A stretch of 64,000 nt of DNA. Origin: Apium graveolens (lineage: Eukaryota; Streptophyta; Magnoliopsida; Apiales; Apiaceae). Of the stretch, positions 22,989 to 34,282 are shown piece after piece. The stretch is from contig NC_133653.1 of NCBI RefSeq assembly GCF_009905375.1, positions 99,251,261-99,315,260 of the forward strand, given 5' to 3'. Both the position numbers and the translations under genes were made by a program. Position 1 is the first letter of the stretch. Every line of letters begins with the position of its first letter. Under the pieces are notes generated by a model. It was not told where the DNA came from, made no database searches, and saw nothing but the letters and a program-made list of their open reading frames with translations.

Positions 22989-23780
22989 TGCTTTTATACC
23001 AAGGCATCCATTGAGCAAGGCAAGCTGTGGCACAAGAAACTTTCTCACCTGAATTACAAAGCAATAAATACCTTGGTGAAAAATGAATTAGTGAGAGATA
23101 TGTCAAATTTGGAATTTGCTCAAGATGAAGTTTGTGAGGCTTGTGAGGAAGGAAAAATGAAGAGGTCCAGTCACAAGAGCAAAACTATGAATTCCATAAG
23201 TGCACCATTATAACTTATTCACATGGACCTGTTTGGACCAGTTAATGTTATATCTATTTCTAGAAAGAAATATGCACTGGTGATGGTGGATGACTACTCA
23301 AGGTATACATGGCTAGAATTTATGCATTCAAAGGATAAAACTCCACACATCATTTATTGAACACATTAAGAAAGTTGAAAAGCAGGTCGAAGATCAAAAT
23401 TGTGTAAAAATGTTGAGAAGTGATAATGTAACAAAATTCAGAAATGCAGCAATGAGTGAATTCTGTAAAGATAAAGGCATTGTTCAAGAACTTTCAGCTG
23501 CAAGAAAACCTCAACAAAATGGTATTAAGGAGAGGAAAATTGAACTATTGAAACTGTTAGAACAATGCTGCAAGTTGCCAATTTGCCAACAAGTTTTTGG
23601 GAAGAAGTTGTGAACATTACATGCTATACTCAAAACAGATATTTGATTAACAAAAACCTTGGCAAATCACCTTACTCAATTCTATCAAAAATAATGCCTA
23701 CTGTGAAGCATCTGCTTTTGTTTGGAAGCAAATGCTTTGTGCTCAAGGACGGCTCTGAATATGTGGAAAAAATTTGACTT
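22989..23780 (+). pseudogene. pol: Element D pol: integrase
   Basis: It is read across several frames. The zinc-binding part has KLWHKKLSHLNYKA and CEACEEGK, followed by LIHMDLFGPV with the first catalytic Asp. The second Asp lies in LRSDNVTKFRN (23410-23613). The Glu region reads PQQNGIKERK. The C-terminus YCYTQ-type text (CYTQNRYLINKN) is at 23565-23777. Stops and at least two frameshifts inactivate it. Confidence 0.8.
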
Positions 23781-23814
23781 TAAGGTTTTTGAAGCAATTT
23801 TTCTGGGATAATTA

Positions 23815-24294
23815 TTGGAGAGACCTGCCTATAGAGTTTATGTACTTGAACAGAATAAAATTATGGAAAGCACATATGTGATTTTTGATGATGACAGGTG
23901 TCCAGACCTGGCTTGCCTTGATGAAAATAAAGCTGAAGCTTTGAAGTTTGAAAATCTTAATATTGACAGTGATTCTGAGGATGATGCTGAGATCAACACA
24001 AGAAATAGAATAGAGCAAGAAATAACTGACCAAGTGATCCATGAAAATGTAAATTCTAATCAAGAAAGAATTTTAATTGAGTTTGATGGCACAAACTCTG
24101 GGGGAGAAGAAGATGGTGGTTCTGCAAGTCATGCCAATAATGAAGAAACTGCAAACAATTCTAGTCAACAAGATCACACCAGGAAATGGGACATGAGTCA
24201 CATAAAAGATGCTATAATTGGTGATCCAAATGTTGGAGTGAGCACTAGGAATGCAACTGCAAATGAATTCTTGCATACATGCTTTCTTTCATAA
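23815..24294 (+). pseudogene. pol: Element D pol: integrase-RT linker
   Basis: A 159-codon open stretch: YRVYVLEQNKIMESTYVIFDDD, then a variable acidic region (SDSEDDAE), then NVGVSTRNATANEF. It is the counterpart of 8364-8936 in element B. A stop precedes the RT start motif (PDWITTMQEELN, about 24330-24368). Confidence 0.78.
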
Positions 24295-25198
24295 ATTGAT
24301 CCTAGGAAAACTGAGGAAGCTCTACTTGATCCTGATTGGATAACTACCATGCAGGAAGAGCTAAATTAATTTAAGAGAAATAAAGTTTGGGAATTAGTTT
24401 CTACACCAAAGAACAGAAATATCATTGGAATTAAGTGGGTTACAGGAACAAAATGGATGAAAATGGAACTGTGACAAGGAACAAAGCAAGACTGGTTGCC
24501 AAAGGCAACTCATAAGAAGAAGGATCTAATTATGATGAAACTTTTGCTTCAGTTACAAGACTTGAAGCAATAAGGATCTTTCTTCCATTTTCTGCACATT
24601 CAAATTTTAAGGTGTATCAAATGGATGTAAATAGTGTAATCCTTAATGGTGAATTGGAAGAAGAAGTCTATGTGTAACAGCCATCTGGCTTTGAAGATCC
24701 AGAATTTCCAGACTTTGTTTACAAACTGTTGAAGGCCCTTTATGGATTAAAACAAGCACCTAGAGCATGGTATGACACACTGTTAGATTTTTAATCAAAG
24801 ATGGATTCACAAGAGGCACAAATGATAAGACTCTATTCTACAAGCATCATGGTGGTGATATTATCCTAGTTCAAATCTATGTGGATAATTTTATTTTTGG
24901 TTCTACTAATGAGAAGTTATGTCAAAGATTTTCAAGACTCATGCAGAGTGAATATGAGATGAATATAATGGGAGAGCTCAATTACTTCCTTGTCCTTCAA
25001 GTTAGTCAAAGAAGTGATGGCATCTTCATCAGTCAAACCAAATATGTTAAAGATTTATTGAAGAAGTTTGGAATGGTTGACTGTTCACCTGAATTTACAC
25101 CAATATCTACAGCTACCAAGTTGGATGAAGATAGGAAAGGAAAATGTGTAGACATATCTGGCTATAGAGAAATTATTGGATCTTTGCTATACTAAACT
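24295..25198 (+). pseudogene. pol: Element D pol: reverse transcriptase with altered active site
   Basis: RT motifs run through the segment: [23 protein letters not shown] (first catalytic Asp), [13 protein letters not shown], then the active-site box near 24877-24888. This reads YVDN instead of YVDD, a single G-to-A change. The open piece 24881-25195 carries the rest (GELNYFLVLQVSQRSDGIFI). Several stops occur (for example EEVYV-stop near 24675). Confidence 0.85.
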
Positions 25199-25273
25199 GC
25201 TAGTAGACCAGACATCATATTTACAACATGTCTGTGTGCTAGATTTCAAGCAAATCCCAAAGAATCACATTTT

Positions 25274-25825
25274 ATGGTAGTAAATAAAATTTTCAGATAT
25301 TTGAAGGAAATAACAAACTTAGGATTATGGTATCCTAAGGGAACTGGATTTGAAGTTGTTGGATACACAGATGCGGATTTTGCTGGATGCAGAGTCGACA
25401 GGAAGAGTGCTAGTGGAAGCTGTCAATTTCTTGGTCAAAGACTTGTATCTTGGTACAGTAAGAAATACCAATATATGTCAACTTCTACAGATGAGGCCGA
25501 ATATATAGTTGTAGGAAGCTGTTGTGCTCAAGTGCTTTGGATTAGAAATCAACTAATGGACTATTGTATAGTGTTACACAAAATTCCAATCATGTATGAC
25601 AATATTAGAGCCATATCTATTGTTGCTAATCCAGTTAATCATTCTAGAACTAAGCACATTGATGTAAGGTACCATTTTATTAGAGAACATGCTACAAATG
25701 GTACTATTGAGCTTATTTTTGTTCTAATAGAAAAACAATTAGCTAACATTTTCACTAAACCTTTGGATGAAGCAACTTTCACTAGACTTGTTAGTGAAAT
25801 TGGAATGTTAAATTCTTCATCCTAA
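25274..25825 (+). pseudogene. pol: Element D pol: RNase H domain
   Basis: A 183-codon open stretch, the longest intact part of D. Motifs are VVGYTDADFAG, RKSASGSCQFLGQRLVSWYS, TDEAEYIVVGSCCAQVLW, MYDNIRAISI, RTKHIDVRYHFIREHA, and the pol end ANIFTKPLDEATFTRL. It ends at a natural-looking position matching the pol stop of element B. It is cut from RT by a stop at 25194. Confidence 0.88.
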
Positions 25826-26071
25826 AGCCATGAACTCAACTAATGTGTTGTAGAAGATTAATTTCTAATAAATCAAAACTAATATGATTTAATTAGAAAT
25901 TAACTGGAATATGATTTATAAATATTTCAGAATTCTCTGTATATTTATTTTTCTATTTTTAATTTTCAACTTAATATTCTTCAAATTCTGAGAAAACTAT
26001 CGAAATGTTGATTTACATTTTCAATATGTGAAATTAACAATAAGACATAACTGAAAGGATCAAAAGTACGT

Positions 26072-26640
26072 AGAGAACTGAGTTCTCGATAAGTCTAAAA
26101 GACTTCTCGACAAGTCACTTTGAGACTTCTCAACAAGATTCTCGATAAGTCTTTTTCATGACTTCTCGAAGGACTTCTCAACAAGCTTCTTTATGATTTC
26201 TCGATAAATATAAATGACTTCTCGACAAGTCACTTTGAGACTTCTTGATAGAGCTCTCGATAAGTCTTTTTCGTGACTTCTCAGTGGACTTCTCAATAAG
26301 TACTATAGAGATCTCGGCACATGTATATCTCTATGGAGTTCTCTACAAGTATAAATTTTAGACTTATCAACAACTCAGAACTGAGATAATTTAATTCAAT
26401 GAATTGTCTTAGTAAAATACTTTTGACACAAAACTAATTCTAATTCCACATTGATTTATTCAATTAAAATTAGAATAATTCAGTCCAATCAGGACAAACT
26501 GGGTATTTATGCTACATCTCAATAAGTCATTATCTAGTTCTTGATAAAAGTGAGGATAGTGACATCTCGATATGAGTTTACAGATTCACGTGACTTCTTG
26601 ATGAGCAAATACCAACCGTTGATCCCTACTTCTTGATAAG
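26072..26640. repeat. Palindromic motif array between pol and the extra ORF of D
   Basis: Many copies of variants of GACTTCTCGACAAGTC and TTCTCGATAAGTC, each near-palindromic, lie 250 to 815 bases beyond the pol stop. The main block (26072-26386) is bracketed by matching arms (GAACTGAGTTCTCGATAAGTC and AGACTTATCAACAACTCAG). Scattered copies run to about 26640. It has no sequence similarity to the array of element B but holds the same place. The 250 bases between the pol stop and the array show nothing else. Confidence 0.8.
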
Positions 26641-26655
26641 TCACTTTCCTTTTTC

Positions 26656-26663
26656 TATAAATA
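26656..26663 (+). promoter_or_regulatory. Candidate TATA box before the extra ORF of D
   Basis: TATAAATA lies just past the palindrome array and 139 bases before the ATG at 26802. Pyrimidine-rich sequence follows. Order and spacing parallel element B and the solo LTR. Promoter function is inferred. Confidence 0.45.
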
Positions 26664-26801
26664 CCCTGACATCTCGACGTAACCCCTCTTTATGCTTTCG
26701 AGATCTCAATTAACCTAACTTGTGCAAATCTTCACCATTGTCTCTCATTTCAAATTCTTTATTTCTCAAATGTCATACCCATTTAGACTCATACACTTAC
26801 A

Positions 26802-26845
26802 ATGGCTGCAAACAATGTTAGAGCCGTTATCCCAAAGGACGGTAC
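26802..26845 (+). pseudogene. Start of the element D extra ORF, cut by element G
   Basis: An ATG in good context (ACAATGGCT) opens MAANNVRAVIPKDG and is interrupted after about 14 codons by the LTR of element G. It is placed where the extra ORF of B starts. The text is too short to assign a family. A competing out-of-frame ATG lies at 26770. Confidence 0.4.
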
Positions 26846-28508
26846 TATAACGACTCGTATATTTTTATTATTATTATTTAAATGTGTAATTATTGCATAA
26901 TTAAATAAATAAAATATATTCATGGGTTCTGTCAGCAGGATATTATTCTGTTATTAGTTATAAGTGATTATTGGTATTCGAGGATCATTTGTGTAATTAA
27001 TTGTCGAACTGTGTTGCTTTGTTTATAGATTTAAAAGTGATTTTATTTAAGATTTATTTTCACAAATACATGGATTATCTCTAAAATCATTTTTATTGCT
27101 TCATAATTTTATTTATTATTTTTAGGAATTTATAAAATTTAGAAATCAATATTTCATTAATTATTCATCTTTAAATGTTTTTCTGATTGCATTTATTTGT
27201 AAAATCCGTATTTAATTCCAGAGTTCTTCAAAAAAATTACGAAACTCATATTTTGTGAAGTTTATAATATTCTGAGAATTTTGAAATTATTTTGAGAAAT
27301 TTTTGGGGTTAATTTCAACCGCGGGTCGATTCGTTTAATTGATAAAAGTAGGTATAAATTATGTTTCAGAATTTGTTTTAAAATTAAGAAATATACATTT
27401 TTCTTAACTTCGGGATATTTATAATATTTTAAGACTGTTTTCATAATTTTCTGAAACCGTTTTAAGTGCACCTCGGTTCGTATATGTCGAAGCAAGGAAT
27501 AAAAAATAAGGCTTGCAGGCAGTAAAAAGGACACGTGTCTTCTCTGTACTCCCATTAGATACATGGCAATGTGCTATTTGTTGAAAAAAATGTATAAATT
27601 TTATTTATGAGTTCGAAGCGAAATAGTAGTTAAATATTATTATTCGAGATTATTGGGATTGTGATTGTAATTGTTGTTTGGCATGTTGTGAATTGGGACG
27701 TCGAATTTCTTCGACGGGTTAGTCCGATAAAATAAGGAGTGCTGCCTGATTTCTAGGAAATCAAATTACGGAAACACGGGAGCTTATCCAATAATTATCG
27801 GGACGTCGAACGAGTATATATAAATACATACATATATTTAATACGAAATCTGTTTAAATGTCGTGGTGAAATATTTTGCCAAAACCAATAACCCTAATTT
27901 CTTAAAATGACGAGTATACATATTTTCTGAAAATGAACATCGAACCGGCTTTCGAGAATGCGAACCCTAACTGATACGTGTATTGCAATAATGTGTATGT
28001 TACAAGTCGGGTTTTGTTAACATACAAGTAGACTGTTAGTGAGGATATGTCAAGCATAGCTGGTCATCTAACATAGGGTAATTCGACTCTGTAGGTTCTA
28101 GTCGGAAGACCCGAGAGTTGACGTCGGACTAAAGATAGCCTAGTGATCAGTCGACAAGCTCAGTAAGGTTCCAATCGAAGGACCAGAGTGTTGAAGTTGA
28201 ATCCAAGATGATCTAGTGGTTAGACGATAAATCCTGAGCGTCCGAGTCGGCTCAAAGTCAATCAGTAATAGTTATAAAGCTCTCCAAGGCAAGTACCCTG
28301 ACCATATCTTTACGGTTCAGTAATATATGAAAAACTGTTGATTAAAATTACGTACTGGAACATAATGTTTTAAGTTACGTATCCCCTGTGTTCAAACTGT
28401 TTTATTAACTTGTGTTTTGGGAGAAAAGTAACTTCTGAAAATACCTATCTCTAAGTTTTGAATAAAATGAAAATGTTTTGGAAAGTGTGCTGTGATAGAA
28501 CTGTTTTG
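26846..28508 (+). repeat. Element G 5' LTR, left part
   Basis: It begins TATAACGACTCG (expected TG decayed to TA) and continues in 34363-35271. Together about 2.57 kb, it is a Tekay/Del-type gypsy LTR interrupted by element F. The last 80 bases (28429-28508) are repeated at 34283-34362 on the other side of F. No gene is seen inside. Confidence 0.75.
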
Positions 28509-28511
28509 GAG

Positions 28512-28685
28512 ACCTAATTTGTTATTTGTCTTAGCATTGAATGGTAGCCATACCATTGGTGCATAAGTGCATAAATTGAAATTAACTTAAACCAGTCTCT
28601 GTGGGAACGAATCTGATTTATATCTTGTACTACTTGAGAACGTGTATACTTGCGTGTAATTTTAGCTCGTGTTTTCGCCCTAACA
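28512..28685 (+). repeat. Element F 5' LTR remnant
   Basis: 174 bp matching the last part of the F 3' LTR (34109-34282), ending in CGCCCTAACA. The first ~1.3 kb of this LTR is absent and element G sequence joins it directly. Confidence 0.88.
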
Positions 28686-28691
28686 AGTTTT

Positions 28692-28709
28692 TGGCACCGC
28701 TGTCGGGGA
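28692..28709 (+). other. Primer-binding site of element F
   Basis: TGGCACCGCTGTCGGGGA resembles the TGGCGCCGTTGCCGGGGA site that Athila-type elements use with tRNA-Asp. Three transitions separate them. Confidence 0.78.
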
Positions 28710-28821
28710 CTCGGTGTTAATTTTTAGCTTATGTGCTTGTCATCAGTTGTCGTTAAAGTTCACTGACTCGGATTCTTTTACTTTCACGGTTTATTTGTTT
28801 GTGTTTTAGGTACTCATTACA

Positions 28822-29619
28822 ATGGGAGATCCAGCAGTACCAACGAAAGCGTTGATAGATTTTTCTTAACCCAAGATCAATGACATTTAATCTAGCATTG
28901 TTAGGCCAGCTATCACAGCTAATACCTTTGAGATCAAGCCTGACATAATTCAGATGGTACAGAATTCAGTCCAGTTTGGGGGTTCTCCAACGGAAGATCC
29001 AAATATGCACATCAGGGATTTTATAGAGATATGCGACACCTTTAGGTTCAATGGAGTTTCTGAAGATGCTATAAAGCTGAGGCTTTTCCCATTCTCTCTG
29101 AGGGATAAAGCTAAGTGCTGGTTACATTCTCTACCAGCAGGTTCTGTCACCACTTGGGAGGATCTTGCTCAGAAGTTTCTTACTAAATTCTTCCCTATGG
29201 CGAAGACAACTGCAATCAGAAATGCTATTACTCAATTTGCGCAACAAACGGGAGAATCTTTATATGAATCTTGGGAGTGCTACAAGGAGATGCTTAGGAT
29301 GTGTCCTCATTATGGAATGCCTGATTGGATGATCATCAATTATTTTTATAATGGTTTGGGAGCACAATCAAGACCCATGCTCGATGCAACATCAGGTGGA
29401 GCCTTATGGGCTAAGAGCCATGATGAAACTTATGATCTAATTGAACTGATGGCTGATAATGAATATCAGTATCCAACCCAGAGATTGCCACAGAGCAAGG
29501 TAGCAGGAATTCTTGAAGTGGACACAGCTACGGCTATCACTGCTCAACTAAAGGCGTTGTCTATGAAGATCGATTCGCTGGCTAAATATGGAGTTCATTT
29601 AGAGGACGAGTGTTTGTGA
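28822..29619 (+). pseudogene. gag: Element F: Athila-like gag
   Basis: The frame starts at ATG 28822 (MGDPAVPTKALIDF) and has two early stops (near 28867 and 28890). It is then open from 28954 for 221 codons. It carries the gypsy capsid (Retrotrans_gag) pattern: IEICDTFRFNGVSEDAIKLRLFPFSLRDKAKCWL, then TWEDLAQKFLTKFFP and ESLYESWECYKEMLRMCPHYG. This is the characteristic Athila gag text. It stops at 29619 and a zinc-knuckle-like CDLCAGSHATEQC follows in another frame. Confidence 0.87.
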
Positions 29620-30441
29620 TCTTTGTGCAGGTTCGCATGCGACGGAACAATGTGCTATATCTAGTGAATCAGCTCAATTTATGAGCAACTTTTAGAGATC
29701 GCAGCAACCAGTTCCAAACATTTATCATCTTGACAACTAAAATCATCCTAACTTTAGCTGGAGCAACAATCAGAATACAATGCAACAGCTGTTCCAGCAG
29801 TTCGGAAACAAGCAATTTAATCCTCCTGGTTTTCAACAACAATTTCCACCAAGACAACAGCTCCAACTTCAACAACAAACTCATGGAGGTGCAGGTCAAT
29901 ATTCGAATGAAAAATCTGAATTGGAGGAGTTGAGGCTTATTTGCAAAAACCAGGCTCTTATATGCAAAAGTCAGGCTCTTTCTATCAAGACTTTGGAGGA
30001 CCAAATAGGGCAAATTGCTAATGCCTTATTGAATCGACCACCGGAACGCTTCCTAGTAATACAAAAGCCAATCCAGGCAAGAGGGAAGTTAAAGAACAGG
30101 TGAATGCCATCACCTTAAGGTCTGGAAAGGTCGCAAGCCCCCAAATTCAGCAAGACGAAGAGCCTGAAAAATATCAAGTTTCGGAAAATGAAGTTGAGGC
30201 TAAAGAAGAAGTGCTGAAGGATGTCGAGGTGGAACCAAGGAAAAAAATTGTGGAACACACTCCTCCTGAGGGTAATACAGGGGAGAAACAGGTCTATCCT
30301 CCACCTCCTTTTCCTAAGAGGCTGCAAAAGCAGAAGTTGGATAAGCAATTTGCTAAGTTTTGGAAGTTTTTAAGAAACTTCACATCAACATACCTTTCAC
30401 TGAAGCTCTTGAACAGATGCCTAGCTATGCAAAGTTTATGA
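29620..30441 (+). pseudogene. gag: Element F: nucleocapsid and linker to protease
   Basis: Three overlapping frames carry the continuation: the zinc-knuckle-like motif (29605-29645), a Gln-rich stretch (29780-30103), and the conserved Athila text MNAITLRSGKVASPQ followed by PPPPFPKRLQKQKLDKQFAKF (30100-30356). A frameshift near 30356 passes the frame to protease. The piece is non-enzymatic. Confidence 0.75.
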
Positions 30442-30956
30442 AAGGTATTCTCTCTCAGAAAATAAAGCTCGATGACTTAGAGATCGTTGCTCTAACGGAG
30501 GAATGCAGTGCTGTGTTGCAACGGAAGTTGGCTCCGAAGCTTAAAGATCCTGAAAGTTTCACTATTCCTCGCACCATCAGAAACTTGTCGTTCGACAAGT
30601 GTTTATATGATTTGGGAGCTAGCATCAATCTGATGCCCTTATCTATCTTCAAGAAGCTTTGTCTACCTGATCCGAAGCCGACATATATGTTCTTGCAGTT
30701 GGTCGATCGTTCTATTACATATCCACGAGGCATTGTGGAGGATGTGTTGGTCAAGGTGGACAAACTTATCTTCCCTGCTGATTTTGTCATTCTGGATTTC
30801 GAGGAAGATAAGAAGATTCCCATCATCTTGGGAATACCATTCTTTGCTACGGGTCGAACTATGATCGATGTGCAAAAAGGAGAGCTTACGATGAAGGTTC
30901 ATGATCAGAAGGTCACTTTTAATGTGTTCAAGGCAATTAAAGTTACTCACAGCTAA
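30360..30956 (+). pseudogene. pol: Element F: Athila-like aspartic protease
   Basis: A 198-codon open stretch. It has the VFKKLHINIPFTEAL and YAKFMKGILSQK motifs typical of Athila, then the protease signature CLYDLGASINLMPLSIF (catalytic Asp in DLGAS; Athila uses this variant of DTG/DSG). ILDFEEDKKIPIILGIPFF, the flap and second hydrophobic motif, follows. The apparent start is a frameshift point, not a real start. It would cleave the polyprotein if expressed. Confidence 0.85.
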
Positions 30957-31089
30957 AGAGGAGTGCTTTAAAGTAGAGTGGGTTGACTTTGTCATGAATT
31001 CAGAGCCTGGGCAATTGCCAAAGTAAGATACCTTAGAGAGATCCTTAATAGAGGAATCAGTTATTGAAAAGAAAGAAGGAGTAGAGCAA

Positions 31090-31554
31090 TTGCAGTATTT
31101 GAATGCTCCTTTGTGGAAGAGGAAGTTGGATATGCCATTCGATTCTCTTGGATTAACAGAGCATAAACTTTCTCAGGAGTGTTTTCAACCGTCTATTGAA
31201 GAAGCTCCCACACTTGAGCTCAATCCACTGCCACATCCCTTGAGTTATGCATTCTTAGGTGCACCCCATGATAAGGGGTTGGGATATATTTTTGATGATA
31301 TAGAGAGTGGCCAGACGGATCCTCCAGTGCCTATAGAGGGTTCTTCTCATGCGCAGCAGGTAGTTGATAGAACTGGTGTTGGTGATGCGCATTACAGGAA
31401 ATTGACTAGGCGTATGGAGGCCATGCACGACATTCACTGTCATTTTACTACACATTTGACACACGCTCTCGGTGCTGTTGTCCGAGACACTGGTGTCGAG
31501 GTTGATTGGAAACCTGATCCTCCACCCAAAGAGGGTGATCCTCCTGAAAACTAG
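31090..31554 (+). pseudogene. Element F: pol N-terminus fused to post-integrase ORF
   Basis: A 154-codon open stretch. The first half ends with LELNPLPHPLSYAFLG, the text that directly precedes RT in Athila pol. The second half (HYRKLTRRMEAMHDIHCHFTTHL, then a Pro-rich acidic tail) belongs to sequence found past integrase. RT, RNase H and integrase are therefore deleted between them, near codon 55-60. The frame is still open across the join, so a fusion protein could be read. No catalytic residues remain. Confidence 0.68.
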
Positions 31555-32811
31555 GTATGCCTGAAATCCTTATTATTACCTTCAATGAGGACATTGAAAA
31601 TTTTAAGTTTGGTGGTGATAATGTAAGGATTAGTTTGTGTGTGTCCGTGTCCATATAGATTCATATAGCTTCATATTGCATGTATAGTTGTTAAGTCATT
31701 CATATTTTTGCATGATTGTTCATATAGGACATGTTTGTTTATTTTTTTATGTGAGTTCATTTAGTTGCATGTGCATGCATATAACATGATCCCTTAGGTT
31801 GAGCTATTTCTGATTGATAAGTTGATGTTGATTTGAGTATGGTGATGACGAATAGAGGGTTAATTAAGTCTAATGAATTGATTTACATGCCCAGAAACAA
31901 AAAAAAATCACAAAGTCTTATAGGATTGCTTTAGAGCTAGATCATGATCATACTTGTTTGTTGTTGAGATTTAATCACTTGGTTATATTTAGAATTTGTG
32001 ATATTCTTGTAATGATAAAAAGAATACTGAATTTTTAAACTGGAGAAAAGCTTGGATTTCATTGCTAGTTGTTGTATGGCTAGGTGTCAAATGGCTAGTA
32101 GCCGGCTCATAATTTATTAGTAGTCTAGGGTTGAATGAGATGGAGCGAAACACACTCATTCAGAAATCATTGAAAGAAAAAGAAAAAAAGAGAAAAAAAA
32201 AGAAAAAAGAAAAGAAAAAGTATCTGTTTATGCATAATTGGTCAAGAGTGAGGTCTTTAATACTCGAGTTATTAAGTTCCAGGGGACTTTGTACCTAGTG
32301 ACCTAAGGCTTTGATAGTCTGGGATCCGCTAACCCAATGCTCGCTACATGAGTATTATTGTATAAGTATTTTGGGACCTCATTCATTGCACGATCAAATA
32401 AGCATATTTGTTATGTGATCAATAATAGCGTGAATCCTTGTATTACTCTAGTAGGATAAAGGTGTTATGAGTCATTATGTGTTTATTATCTACTCCATTT
32501 ATAAATTTGTGATTGTTTCGATGATAGATAAGTTATGGTTATTGATCTAGTGTCGAGATTATATCTGTTAAGCATCCACACACACACGTTTCTGGTTTGT
32601 GAGTTGGTTTGTGAGTTTTTATTATAGCTCTGTTTTGAGTCATTGCAGTCTTAGAGGCATTATCTTATTCATTTGGTTATGGTTATTTTGAGGGGATCGA
32701 TTGCATTATCAATTAGTTGCATTCGCGTAGTTGCATTCATGCATTAGGTTTGTTTTGTAGTTTTGAGTCTGTTTATGCTTGAGGACAAGCATCGATTCAA
32801 GTTTGGGGGTG
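31555..32811 (+). other. Element F 3' non-coding region
   Basis: No convincing gene. It includes a 49-base all-purine A/G tract (32172-32220), which may be a secondary polypurine tract, and ends with the polypurine tract AAGTTTGGGGGTG (32799-32811). Confidence 0.7.
32172..32220 (+). repeat. Internal A/G-only tract of element F
   Basis: A run of only A and G (GAAAGAAAAAG-type units) in the 3' non-coding region, about 600 bases before the LTR. It could be an extra plus-strand primer site. Simple slippage is also possible. Confidence 0.6.
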
Positions 32812-34282
32812 TGATAACTGGATTTTATATCTACTTGGAACGCTTCATTTCAGGCTTAAGTTGGTGTTTTGGACTCAAGTTGTTGGTATTTTTTATGTAT
32901 TTTTGTGTTTGTGCATTTCAGGCATCAGTTAAATGAAGAAAGAAGCATTTTAATGATATATGCTGAAAAGAGATCAGAATCTAAAGTCAAGACCATTCTC
33001 ATGTTGAAGAGCATCTCAATAACTTCGCGTGGACTATTGGATCGTCGAAATCGGACGAACGGAACTCAATATGCAGTCAAAGCAAGAAAAGGATCCAAAA
33101 TCCAATAGCACGGCGCGACCGCGCCAAATGTCCAGCAGGCGAGTGCACTCGCACTGAGAAGCAGGGCAGCCGCGCTGAAACCACAGAAATAGAGCGCGCC
33201 CGCATGGGTATGCAGGGCGGCCACGCGGAGTCGAATTGCCAGAATCCTATTTTGACTTGATTTTGGAGATTTTGAAGCCCAGTTCAATCCTGAAGCCTAT
33301 ATAACCCCTAAATAAGACATTTTTAATACCAAGGATCGAGGGGAGAGCAATAAGAAGACCTAGAGAGCACGAGAAGGCTACGTAGAAGACTTTTGTTTTC
33401 TTTATTATAGTTGATACTTGGATGTTTATTTTTTATTTGTCTTTGAACCTTAATACTCTTATATTATTTTATATCATGCTTTCATTGGAACCCATGGTGA
33501 TGATGAGTTCGGTTATGAACTAATCGTTATCGTGGGGTTCTAATGGATTTATTTATGGATTTTTATAGTTAGTTTGTTTCAATATCGTGGTGTGTGGTGA
33601 TTGATTGATATCCTAGTATTGGTTGTGCTTATTCATCTTATATGCATAGCTAACATATAAGATAGTGTGTTAATCTCTATTGAAGCGACAGTGAATATAG
33701 AGATTTAGAACTTTCCATGCTAGCATAGGTTCATGTATTTGTTATGCATGATTCGTAGGTAATTTTAACCATCTTACTTGCCCTATGTAATCACGATAGA
33801 TAACTTGTGCATTAAACCTTTATGTTGTCAAATTTTATATACATATAGGGTCTCAACATAATTGGTGTCTATTCAGTATCATCTCTTTTGTGAAAGTCTG
33901 GTAGTAGGGTATTCGTGCAACGAAAGTTGGCGTTTACTAGTTTCGTGTTATCTGATTAGTTATCATCACCGTTGCATGCTAAGGTTAAGAACAATGACTT
34001 TGAATGAAGTAGTAATGAAGTTAGAATCCCATGTTTGTCTCATATAAGTAATTCAACCTCAATTCTCTTAGTTAATGCTATTTAGTATAATCTCTTAGTT
34101 TAATCAAAACCTAATTTGTTATTTATCTTAGCATTGAATGATTGCCATACCATTGTTACATAAGTGCATAAATTGAAATTAACCTAAACCAGTCTCTGTG
34201 GGAACAAATCTGATTTATATCTTGTACTACTTGCGAACGCGTATACTTGCGTGTAATTTTAGCGCGTGTTTTCGCCCTAACA
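32812..34282 (+). repeat. Element F 3' LTR
   Basis: It starts TGATAACTGG (or two bases earlier at TGTGATAAC) and ends CGCCCTAACA, about 1.47 kb. It follows the polypurine tract directly. Its end matches the 5' LTR remnant with about 10 to 12 differences over 174 bp by eye. TAACT after it is a candidate target duplication (compare 28429-28433). Confidence 0.88.

Noticed and set aside
26072..26386. Palindrome array taken as a MITE or foldback transposon
   Set aside because: There are no terminal repeats with a target duplication, and the motifs are dispersed, not a single inverted pair. The position between pol and the extra ORF fits an element part better.
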